Source: Verrucomicrobia bacterium UBA740 (GTDB taxonomy: Bacteria; Verrucomicrobiota; Kiritimatiellia; RFP12; UBA1067). Taken from it: DNA of 11,624 nt. Position 1 is the stretch's first letter; each line of letters begins with the position of its first letter. The position numbers and the translations under genes were made by a program. Below, piece by piece: positions 1-6,484 of the stretch. The notes beneath the pieces are model-generated. The model saw only the letters and a program-made list of their open reading frames with translations. It was not told the origin of the DNA and made no database searches. The stretch lies in NCBI GenBank assembly GCA_002298665.1, contig DBKW01000044.1:1-11624 (forward strand). Reading direction: 5' to 3'.

Positions 1-2
1 AA

Positions 3-464
3 AAGTTCCCGAAACTGCGGGTGACGACGGTGGATTTGCCGGCGATCAGCGCGGAAGCGGCGGAATATGTGGGAAAAGCGGGGCTTTCGGGCCGCATTTC
101 TTGCCGGGCGGGCGACTACCACACGGACGATTTCGGCGCGGAGGAATATGACGCGGTCACCATTTTCGGGGCACTCCACCAGGAATCGCCGGAGCAAATC
201 GCCGCGATCCTGAAGAAGGCGCACCGGGCGCTCAAGCCGGGCGGCGAGATTTTCATTCTGGACATGATGACGGACGCCACGCACACGGCACCCGAATTCT
301 CCGCGTTATTTGCCGTAAATATGGCGCTTACGACGGAAAACGGGTGGGTTTTCTCGGATGCGGAACTGAAGGGGTGGCTCGCAACGGCGGGATTCGCGCC
401 CGGTCCGACGGTGGCGGTACCCCCGCCCATGCCGCACTGGCTCGTCACGGCGGAGAAGCGGTAG
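3..464 (+). CDS. SAM-dependent O-methyltransferase, C-terminal part (5' end outside window)
   Basis: The frame is open from the window edge (first full codon at base 3), so the GTG at 21 is probably internal and the true start lies upstream. About 153 residues are visible. They match the C-terminal half of a class I methyltransferase of the acetylserotonin/hydroxyneurosporene O-methyltransferase type. A VDLP segment supplies the acidic residue after the second strand. It is followed by a GR-I-x5-GDY segment, a YDAV strand leading to ALH, a helix with ILKKAHRALKPGG, and a final SDAELKGWLATAGF helix before the last strand. These are the usual post-I to C-terminal elements of the family. The glycine-rich SAM loop (motif I) would be upstream, out of view. 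The substrate cannot be told. The gene ends in TAG, and a strong terminator starts 8 bases later, so it closes its own transcription unit. Confidence 0.85.
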   Translation, partial: KFPKLRVTTVDLPAISAEAAEYVGKAGLSGRISCRAGDYHTDDFGAEEYDAVTIFGALHQESPEQIAAILKKAHRALKPGGEIFILDMMTDATHTAPEFSALFAVNMALTTENGWVFSDAELKGWLATAGFAPGPTVAVPPPMPHWLVTAEKR

Positions 465-472
465 AAGCGGCG

Positions 473-516
473 TCCGGCGGGAAAACTTGCAAAATCCCGC
501 CGGATTTCGCGTTTTT
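473..516 (+). terminator. Rho-independent terminator after the methyltransferase gene
   Basis: A perfect 10-bp stem (TCCGGCGGGA at 473-482 with TCCCGCCGGA at 495-504) encloses a 12-base A-rich loop. It is followed by TTTCGCGTTTTT (505-516), a T-rich tail interrupted by CGCG. It sits 8 bases past the stop codon in the right orientation to end the methyltransferase transcript. Confidence 0.85.
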
Positions 517-895
517 CAGCCGGGGAATGTATCCGGGCGCGCGTCCCCTGGAAACGCGCCGGGACGGAGGCCGGTCTGGGACGGTGCGTTTTGGCCGTCC
601 GCGTGGTCGGCGGTGGGCGGGGTGATTTTCGTGGCGTCTTTCCCAAAATTTCAGAAGAAGATGCAAACCAAGGTGCTTGGGCGATTCCGCACATGTACTG
701 GCAGTATCAGAGCGCACCGCGGACCATCTAAAGGGCGTGCGCCCGCCGTTGCGCCGGAACGGCCACCCCGTTGCGCCGGAACCGCCGCGGGTGCCAAAAC
801 CGCGCGAAACGGACGGAAGGCGGACAAATCGCGCCGGCGCCGTTGCTTTTGGGCCGGGAACAAGAAGATTTTCGAGAGGAAGTTGAAATTTCCGC
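517..895. other. Gene-poor intergenic stretch, GC-rich with many inverted repeats
   Basis: I find no convincing gene here. Open frames in this stretch are short or shadow each other and carry no recognisable domain. There are several small stems: GGCGCG (536-541) with CGCGCC (555-560), CGTCCC (542-547) with GGGACG (561-566), GGACGG (579-584) with CCGTCC (595-600), and GGGCG-TG-CGCCC (733-744). The first two interleave like a pseudoknot. I see no consensus of tRNA, tmRNA, SRP RNA or RNase P RNA. A frame ending at TAA 729-731 reads like the tail of a protein and may be a remnant. Confidence 0.5.
746..782 (+). repeat. 15-bp direct repeat
   Basis: CCGTTGCGCCGGAAC occurs at 746-760 and again at 768-782, a 22-base period, with unrelated bases between. 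No gene overlaps it. The two copies are exact and lie about 115-175 bases upstream of the rpoD promoter. They could be a pair of protein sites or a leftover of a short duplication. Confidence 0.6.
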
Positions 896-925
896 TTGCA
901 CAAAACGAAAAGAATATGATATAAT
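896..925 (+). promoter_or_regulatory. rpoD promoter (sigma-70 type)
   Basis: A perfect -10 hexamer TATAAT lies at 920-925, with TTGCAC at 896-901 as the likely -35 after an 18-base spacer. The -10 is embedded in TATGATATAATAT (915-927), which also contains an overlapping TATGAT five bases earlier. The predicted start is near 932, giving a leader of about 45 bases before rpoD. The AT-rich block stands out sharply in GC-rich surroundings. A second weak candidate is TTGACA at 937-942 with TGTAGA at 961-966, but it would leave almost no leader. Confidence 0.7.
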
Positions 926-933
926 ATCCGGAA

Positions 934-947
934 CACTTGACAAAGTG
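934..947 (+). promoter_or_regulatory. Small inverted repeat at the start of the rpoD leader
   Basis: CACTT-GACA-AAGTG is a perfect 5-bp inverted repeat with a 4-base loop, placed just after the predicted transcription start. It could be an operator or a short 5' hairpin in the mRNA. It also contains the TTGACA of a possible second promoter, so its role is uncertain. Confidence 0.3.
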
Positions 948-976
948 CAGTCGGGTGGATTGTAGACTGGAGCGAT

Positions 977-3001
977 ATGGCTAGACCTAAGAAATCAACA
1001 GATGCGACTTTGAACCACGATTCCTCGGCAGAAAAAGCGCCTAAAAAGCGTGGACGCAAGAAAGCTTCCGCTGAACAGCCCAAGGAGGCTGTCGAGGCGG
1101 AAGTTCTTGACGCCGGGGAAGAGACGGATGCGAACGCGCCCGTGGATTTCGGTGACGACGACATGCCGTCCGACGACGAGGTTGAGCGCGAAGCGGCGTC
1201 GCTGGACGCGGACAAGCTCGCGGCGGAAGTCGAGGCGCAGGAGCATGGGGAGCATGAAGACGACGAGGACACAATCGACGATCTCGAGCCGCCGCCGCTG
1301 CCTTCCTACATGCCCGACGACGACATGGACGCGGACAGCAACATCCTGCCGTCCATGGAGGGGCTTTCGGTCCTGCGCGACCAGGAACTGAACGAGGTCA
1401 TCAACGAGGTGAAGCACCGCGCCGAATCGCAGGGCGGCTACATCACCTTCGAGGAACTCAACCAGATCCTGCCCCAGGCGATCGTGGATACGCTCCAGAC
1501 CGAACGGTACCTGTCGATGTTCGAGCAGCTCGGCGTGCACATCCTGAGCGAGGAAAACCTCAAGGACTGGCTCGAAAAGAAGTCCGCGGCGGACGAAAAG
1601 AGCCACATGCCGGACTTCGAGGACTTCACGCGCATTTACCTGCACCAGATGGGGCAGGTCAACCTGCTCACGCGCGACGAGGAAATGGCGCTGTGCAAGA
1701 CGATCGAGGTTTCGGAACGGACGGTGCGGGACATCTTCAACCGCTATCTGTTCGTGCCGCAGATGTACGCCGGGCTCCTGGACAAGCTGGAGAACCAGAC
1801 GGAGCGCTTCGACCGGATTGTATCCGACAAATACGAGCAGAAGCGCGACGCGTACATGGCGGAAATCCCGCGCCTTCGGGTGGAGATCCGCGACGTCGAG
1901 AAGCGACTGCGGGAGGCGAGCGACAAGTACCACGCCGTGTGTAGCCAGGCGGACGCGACGCCGGCGGCCAAGCGCGGGGCGGAAAAGGCGCTGGCGAACG
2001 CGCGGGCGGCGCTGCGGGCGTGCTACGACGATCTGAGCTTCAAGCAGAAGGTTCTGGAGACGCTCTGCAGCGACGTCGAGGAGCACCTCTTCCTGCCGTA
2101 CAAGGGGCTCGTGCGGCAAAACGCGGAGCTGATGAAGCAGAAACCGTCCAAAAAACGCGACCGGGATCTGGCGCTTCTGCGCGAGAAGATGGCGTCGTTC
2201 GAGGCGAAGTTCGGGGTCATGCCCGAGGAATTCATGACTTCGTTCGACGAACTCCGCAAGGCGATGCGGGCGGGACAGAAGGCGCGCACGAAGATGGTGG
2301 AGTCCAACCTGCGCCTCGTCATCTCCATCGTAAAGAAGTACATGAACCGTGGACTCAGCTTCCTGGACCTCATCCAGGAGGGGAACACCGGCCTCATGAA
2401 GGCGGTGGAGAAGTTCGAGTATACCCGCGGCTACAAATTTTCGACGTATGCGACATGGTGGATACGGCAGGCGGCGACGCGTGCGATAGCCGATCAGGCG
2501 CGCACCATCCGCATTCCCGTGCACATGATCGAGAACATCAACCGCCTCCTGCGGACGAACAAGAAGCTCCTGCAAAGCCTGGGCCATGAACCGACCGAGG
2601 CCGAGCTGGCGAGCGAATTGGGCTGGACGCCGGAGCAGGTACGGACGGCGCGGCGGATGGCGCAACAACCCATCTCGCTGCAGTCCAAGGTCGGTGACAG
2701 CGATGATGCCCATTATGGCGACTTCATTCCGGACTCGACAAGCGAGAATCCGTTTGAAGTGACGGAAGGGCATCTGTTGAAAGAGCGGCTTTGCGAGGTA
2801 CTGGGCACGCTTTCGGACCGCGAACGGCAGGTCGTCGACCTGCGTTTCGGCCTGACGGACGGCTACAGCCGTACGCTCGAGGAAGTGGGGCGGCTCTTCA
2901 ACGTCACACGCGAACGCATCCGCCAAATCGAGGCGAAGGCGTTGCGCAAACTCCGCCATCCGAGCCGGATGAAATCGCTCGGAGACTTCAGGTTGTCCTG
3001 A
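977..3001 (+). CDS. rpoD: RNA polymerase primary sigma factor RpoD (sigma-70)
   Basis: This is the housekeeping sigma factor, which directs RNA polymerase to -10/-35 promoters. It has 674 residues. Residues 1-37 are rich in Lys and Ala with a KKRGRKK patch, and about 38-120 are strongly acidic. Region 1.1 follows at about 136-195. Region 1.2 is at about 212-245 (YLHQMGQVNLLTRDEE). A charged non-conserved insert covers about 246-430. Region 2 is at about 436-510 and contains NLRLVISIVKKY, DLIQEGN, FSTYATWWIRQA and TRAIADQARTIRIP. Region 3 is at about 518-590, and region 4 at about 600-668 with the helix-turn-helix TLEEVGRLFNVTRERIRQIE. All core residues expected of a group 1 sigma are present. 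GGAG (969-972) lies 4 bases before the ATG, closer than usual. No terminator follows. The RRM gene starts 41 bases later, so the two are probably co-transcribed. Confidence 0.97.
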   Translation: MARPKKSTDATLNHDSSAEKAPKKRGRKKASAEQPKEAVEAEVLDAGEETDANAPVDFGDDDMPSDDEVEREAASLDADKLAAEVEAQEHGEHEDDEDTIDDLEPPPLPSYMPDDDMDADSNILPSMEGLSVLRDQELNEVINEVKHRAESQGGYITFEELNQILPQAIVDTLQTERYLSMFEQLGVHILSEENLKDWLEKKSAADEKSHMPDFEDFTRIYLHQMGQVNLLTRDEEMALCKTIEVSERTVRDIFNRYLFVPQMYAGLLDKLENQTERFDRIVSDKYEQKRDAYMAEIPRLRVEIRDVEKRLREASDKYHAVCSQADATPAAKRGAEKALANARAALRACYDDLSFKQKVLETLCSDVEEHLFLPYKGLVRQNAELMKQKPSKKRDRDLALLREKMASFEAKFGVMPEEFMTSFDELRKAMRAGQKARTKMVESNLRLVISIVKKYMNRGLSFLDLIQEGNTGLMKAVEKFEYTRGYKFSTYATWWIRQAATRAIADQARTIRIPVHMIENINRLLRTNKKLLQSLGHEPTEAELASELGWTPEQVRTARRMAQQPISLQSKVGDSDDAHYGDFIPDSTSENPFEVTEGHLLKERLCEVLGTLSDRERQVVDLRFGLTDGYSRTLEEVGRLFNVTRERIRQIEAKALRKLRHPSRMKSLGDFRLS

Positions 3002-3042
3002 GGTAGATTAAGAGAACAAGCAAGAAAGAGAGCAGAACAGTT

Positions 3043-3555
3043 ATGTGTATCAATCAGGTGTTCGACCTGTTGGCGAAGGGCGATACACGGTGCGCGGCGG
3101 TCGCGCTCGTGGTTGTCGCGTTTGTGTTGGGCGCGGTTATCGGCGCGCTTTTGACGAAATTGGCGGCCCGGGGCGGGAAGAAGTCCACCTGCGCCTGCAA
3201 GTCGCGCACGGCGGAGTCCGGACGCCGCGGGGATGCGCCCGGCGCGAACCGGAAGGCGGAGCGTCCGGCCAAGTTCGAGCGGCGCCATCCGGCCCCGGCG
3301 GACGGTTCGGTCGAGATCTATGTCGGCAACCTCAGCTATGACACGACGGAAGCGGCTCTGCGCACGGCGTTCGAGGCGTTCGGCAAGGTGAACGGCGTGC
3401 GGTTGATCACCAATCGCTATACGGGCAAGTCCAAGGGATTCGGCTTCGTGCAGATGCCCAATCGCGCGGAGGCCGAGGCGGCCATCGCGGCGCTGAACGA
3501 CAAGGATGTCGACGGGCGCAAGATGAAGTGCAACGAAGCCCGCAATCTCGCCTAA
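3043..3555 (+). CDS. Membrane-anchored RRM-type RNA-binding protein
   Basis: This 170-residue protein has two parts. Residues 17-38 form one very hydrophobic helix (AAVALVVVAFVLGAVIGALL). A Lys/Arg-rich linker follows at 39-88 and includes CAC at 50-52. Residues 90-170 are a complete RNA recognition motif, with RNP2 as IYVGNL (92-97) and RNP1 as KGFGFVQM (131-138). The aromatic residues that stack on RNA (Tyr93, Phe133, Phe135) are all there. The positive charges after the helix put the RRM in the cytoplasm by the positive-inside rule, so it is predicted to bind RNA at the inner face of the membrane. Single-RRM proteins of bacteria are usually small and soluble, so the anchor is unusual. The RRM has no in-frame ATG of its own before it, which supports this start. 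An AAGAGAG purine stretch precedes it. It follows rpoD by 41 bases. The RNA target is unknown. Confidence 0.85.
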   Translation: MCINQVFDLLAKGDTRCAAVALVVVAFVLGAVIGALLTKLAARGGKKSTCACKSRTAESGRRGDAPGANRKAERPAKFERRHPAPADGSVEIYVGNLSYDTTEAALRTAFEAFGKVNGVRLITNRYTGKSKGFGFVQMPNRAEAEAAIAALNDKDVDGRKMKCNEARNLA

Positions 3556-3586
3556 GCAGGCCTAAACAAAAGAAAGGGTCGAGACC

Positions 3587-4138
3587 ATGAGTTCCGTGCT
3601 GATTCCGCTTGTGGAAGATTTCGAGGAAATCGAGGCTGTCACCGCAATCGACGTGCTCCGCCGCGGCGGAGTGCAGGTCACGACGGCGGCACTTGCGCCG
3701 GAACGCGTGGTCAAAGGCGCGCATGGCCTCGTCCTTCGGGCGGACGTCCTCTTTGCGGAGGCCGCGTCCGCCCAATACGACGCGCTCGTTCTGCCGGGCG
3801 GTCCGGGCGTGGAGCATATGCGCCGGAACGAAGCCCTTTTGGACAGGGTGCGCCGGCAGAAGGCGGAAGGGCGGCTTCTCGCGGCGATTTGCGCCGCGCC
3901 GCTCGTGCTTGTCGAGGCGGGCGTCTTGGAGCCGGGGCAGCGGGTGACGTGCTATCCGACCTGCGCCGACGGGCTGGACCGTCCCTGCGCCGGCGTTCCG
4001 GTCGTCGAGGACGGGCGTCTCATCACGGGACAGGCGCCGGGCGCGGCACTCGCGTTCGCGCTTGCCGTTTTGAGGGCTTTGAAGGGCGAAGCGATTGCCG
4101 AACAGGTTGCGGATGGGCTGGTTACGCATATCCGCTAA
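3587..4138 (+). CDS. DJ-1/PfpI family protein (YajL/ThiJ-like)
   Basis: This 183-residue cytoplasmic protein fits the DJ-1/YajL branch, whose members are linked to oxidative stress protection and to glyoxalase or disputed deglycase activity. The start reads MSSVLIPLVEDFEEIEAV, with Glu16 aligned to the conserved Glu18 of DJ-1. LPGGPG is at 69-74. The nucleophile elbow AICAAP carries Cys102, the expected oxidation-sensitive catalytic cysteine. The C-terminal ITGQAPGAALAFAL segment matches the family. The position of DJ-1 His126 appears to be Tyr here, as YajL proteins also differ there. The start has GAAAGGG 8 bases before the ATG and lies 31 bases after the RRM gene. The last 26 bases overlap the next gene. 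The old name ThiJ does not make it a thiamine gene, even though thiC lies downstream. The precise substrate is unknown. Confidence 0.88.
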   Translation: MSSVLIPLVEDFEEIEAVTAIDVLRRGGVQVTTAALAPERVVKGAHGLVLRADVLFAEAASAQYDALVLPGGPGVEHMRRNEALLDRVRRQKAEGRLLAAICAAPLVLVEAGVLEPGQRVTCYPTCADGLDRPCAGVPVVEDGRLITGQAPGAALAFALAVLRALKGEAIAEQVADGLVTHIR

Positions 4139-6464
4139 ACTGGCGGCAGCGTTTTGCACAATCCCCGTGCTGGCCTTCGCGAAAACGGAGGTCAGTTTCC
4201 TTTTCTCCTACGACCCTGAGCATCCGGAGGAACCGGCGACGCGGCGGATCGTCGAATTGGCGCGTACGGAGCCGGAGCTGGAGCCGGTCAAGTGGGGCGG
4301 ACTGACCCTACCGGGGGCGGGGGGGCGGGCGACGTTCATGCTCGCGCTTGCGGGCGGTACGGCCCCCGACATCTACAAGGCGTGGTTCCATATCCTGCGG
4401 CATGACGCGGAAGAGGGTTTTGTCCATCCGCTGGACGAGTGGGTGGAGCCGGCTTCCACGAACGGGACGCCCGCGGCGTTCGCCTTGTGGGACCAGGTGC
4501 GGGTGAAGGACGGGCGCGTGCTCGCCCTGCCTACGCCGGGAATCGCGTATTACGGGCTCGTCTACCGAAAGGACCTCGTGGCGGCGGCGGGGCTGGATCC
4601 GGAGAATCCGCCGCGGACATGGTCCGCCTTCCGCGATTGGTGTATGCGTTTGACGCGGCCGGGCCGGCGGGCGTTCGCCATAGAGAATCGTCCGTGGGGG
4701 TTTCTGCCATGGGTGCAGTCCGCCGGCGGGGATGTCGTAAGACGCCGTGCGGACGGCACATGGGAGGCGTGTTTCGACTCTCCGGCGGCGTTGCGCGCGG
4801 CGTCCTTTCTGCAGGATCTCGTGCGGCGGGATGTCGTGCGCGGGCTGCCGACGCTGTCCCTGGCGGATGAAATAGGGCGCTTGTTCACGGCGGGGGAAAT
4901 CGTATGCGTATTCGGCGGGGAGGATCTGGTGCGGCGTTTGACGGAGACGTTGAACATGCCGCCGGAGACGATCGGCCTCATGCCGTTTCCCGCGGCGGAC
5001 GAAGGGGGCGTGCGCGTCTTGCAGGCGCACAAGCATTTTTACGCGATGAGCGAAAGCGCGGGGCGGCGTCTGAAACCGGAGCGCGATTTGATATTCAAGT
5101 GTCTGCAGGCGCTGGCTTCGCCGGAACTAGCGGACGAGGATGTGCGGCGGAACGTGGCGGAAGGACGCGGCATGTGGTGCAATCCGGCGGACCTCGTGCG
5201 CTTGGGGTTCGCGCGCGAACTCGCGCAGATTCCGCCCGGCATCCGCGCGATGTATGCGGATTTGGAGGCGGGGCGCATAAGGGCGGTCACGGAGCCGTGG
5301 GTGGGCTTCTGGCAAGGCGCGAGCGACCTTGTCCAGCGTCGGTTTTTGGGTCTTTTGCTGTCGGACGCCGGGAAGGACCTGGATTGCGCCGCCGCGTTGC
5401 GGTCGATAACCGAGGACGCGAACCGGGGATTGATGTTCGCCGGGGATTCGTTGCGTGTGGAGAAGGCGCGTCCGTATGCGCGCATAATCTGCGGCGCGCT
5501 TTTGGTTTGCGCGCTGATAGCCGCTGGGCTTGCTGTCCGGCGGAAGCGGGAGGTTCGCAAGGAGGCGATAAAGGACGGGGAGAGGCGACCTTTCTCCTGC
5601 GTGCCATGGCTTTTTCTGCTGCCGGCTCTCGCTTCCATCCTCGTCTGGAGCTACTATCCTCTTTTGAGAGGCGCAATCATGGCTTTTCAGGACTACAAGA
5701 TTGTGGGCGCGTCGACATGGACGGGACTTGACAATTTCATTCGCGTGGCGACGGACGCGGCGTTTTGGATGTCATGGCTACGGACGTTCGAGTATGTCGC
5801 GGTGACGCTTCTGCTGGGGTTTCTTCTGCCGATTTTGCTGGCGGTCGGGCTTTGCGAGATACCGCGTGGGCGCGTATTCTTCCGATTCCTCTATTTCCTG
5901 CCGCATTTGACGAGCGCCCTGGTAGTGACGCTCCTGTGGAAGTTGATGTTCGATCCGACCGAGAACGGGCTTTTGAACCGGATTGTGATGTCCCTCGGCG
6001 GGGCACGGCAGGCCTGGCTTCAAGATCCGGCTCTGGCGATGGTCTGTTGCATTCTGCCGGGCGTTTGGGCGGGGGCGGGCATGGCTTCGCTCATCTACAT
6101 TGCCGCGCTGGAGTCCCTGCCGCGCGATTATTACGAGGCCGCCGCGCTGGATGGAGCGGGAATCTGGGCGCGTTTCCGGCATGTGACCTTCCCGCAACTG
6201 GCGCCGCTCATGGTCATCAACTTCGTCGGCGCATTTATCGCGGCATTCCAGGGGATGGGGTCGATTTTCCTGCTGACGTTCGGTGGGCCTGGGGACGCGA
6301 CACAGGTTCTGTCCCTCCAGATCTGGAAGGAAGCATACAACAATCTGCGCTTTTCCACGGCGACAACGATGGCGTGGTTCCTGGGCGTTGCGTTGATCGG
6401 GTTTACCTATCTGCAAATACGATTTTTGCGCCGGGTTGAATTTAGACAAGCATCCATTCGCTAA
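4113..6464 (+). CDS. Fused ABC sugar-type substrate-binding protein and MalF-like permease
   Basis: The 783-residue product joins two parts normally made as separate proteins. Residues 1-23 look like a Sec signal peptide ending AFA-KTE. About 24-445 resemble a family-1 extracellular binding protein (APDIY, a PLDEWV segment, DGRVLALPTPG, YYGLVYRKDL, PPRTWSAFRDW). A membrane helix follows near 456-474, then a Lys/Arg-rich cytoplasmic linker (475-492). From about 497 it is a MalF/UgpA-type permease whose EAA loop (EAAALDGAGIW, Glu675 onward) is the contact site for the ATPase. The alternation gives a sensible topology, with the binding domain in the periplasm and both linkers on the correct sides. 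I chose ATG 4113 over TTG 4095 because it begins the signal peptide directly and has AGG six bases upstream. It overlaps the DJ-1 gene by 26 bases, suggesting coupled translation. No MalG-type partner or ATPase is in the window. The substrate is probably a sugar or similar solute. Confidence 0.85.
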   Translation: MGWLRISAKLAAAFCTIPVLAFAKTEVSFLFSYDPEHPEEPATRRIVELARTEPELEPVKWGGLTLPGAGGRATFMLALAGGTAPDIYKAWFHILRHDAEEGFVHPLDEWVEPASTNGTPAAFALWDQVRVKDGRVLALPTPGIAYYGLVYRKDLVAAAGLDPENPPRTWSAFRDWCMRLTRPGRRAFAIENRPWGFLPWVQSAGGDVVRRRADGTWEACFDSPAALRAASFLQDLVRRDVVRGLPTLSLADEIGRLFTAGEIVCVFGGEDLVRRLTETLNMPPETIGLMPFPAADEGGVRVLQAHKHFYAMSESAGRRLKPERDLIFKCLQALASPELADEDVRRNVAEGRGMWCNPADLVRLGFARELAQIPPGIRAMYADLEAGRIRAVTEPWVGFWQGASDLVQRRFLGLLLSDAGKDLDCAAALRSITEDANRGLMFAGDSLRVEKARPYARIICGALLVCALIAAGLAVRRKREVRKEAIKDGERRPFSCVPWLFLLPALASILVWSYYPLLRGAIMAFQDYKIVGASTWTGLDNFIRVATDAAFWMSWLRTFEYVAVTLLLGFLLPILLAVGLCEIPRGRVFFRFLYFLPHLTSALVVTLLWKLMFDPTENGLLNRIVMSLGGARQAWLQDPALAMVCCILPGVWAGAGMASLIYIAALESLPRDYYEAAALDGAGIWARFRHVTFPQLAPLMVINFVGAFIAAFQGMGSIFLLTFGGPGDATQVLSLQIWKEAYNNLRFSTATTMAWFLGVALIGFTYLQIRFLRRVEFRQASIR

Positions 6465-6476
6465 CTATGATATAAT
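6443..6476 (+). promoter_or_regulatory. Promoter directly in front of the ClC gene
   Basis: TATGATATAATAT at 6466-6478 is identical to the -10 block of the rpoD promoter. TAGACA at 6443-6448 lies 17 bases before the TATGAT hexamer (6466-6471). The overlapping TATAAT is at 6471-6476 but has no good -35 at the right distance. The predicted start falls between about 6478 and 6484, right at or a few bases before the ATG at 6485, so the mRNA would be leaderless or nearly so. The block starts 2 bases after the stop codon of the preceding gene. Confidence 0.65.
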
Positions 6477-6484
6477 ATACACGT

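Noticed and set aside
937..966. TTGACA-18-TGTAGA as the main rpoD promoter
   Set aside because: The -10 matches poorly and the transcript would begin about 4 bases before the ATG, leaving out the GGAG site. The TATAAT promoter upstream is better.
995..2959. A 654-codon open frame on the minus strand across rpoD
   Set aside because: It is the mirror of a GC-rich real gene with strong codon bias. Its translation has no domain, and the plus strand encodes a complete sigma factor.
3551..3562. GCCT-AAGC-AGGC at the stop codon of the RRM gene as a terminator
   Set aside because: The arms are only 4 bp and no T run follows.
3587..4138. Thiamine role for the DJ-1 family gene because it resembles ThiJ and thiC is nearby
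   Set aside because: The ThiJ name is historical, the genes are about 6 kb apart, and the protein has the DJ-1 cysteine site, not a thiamine enzyme fold.
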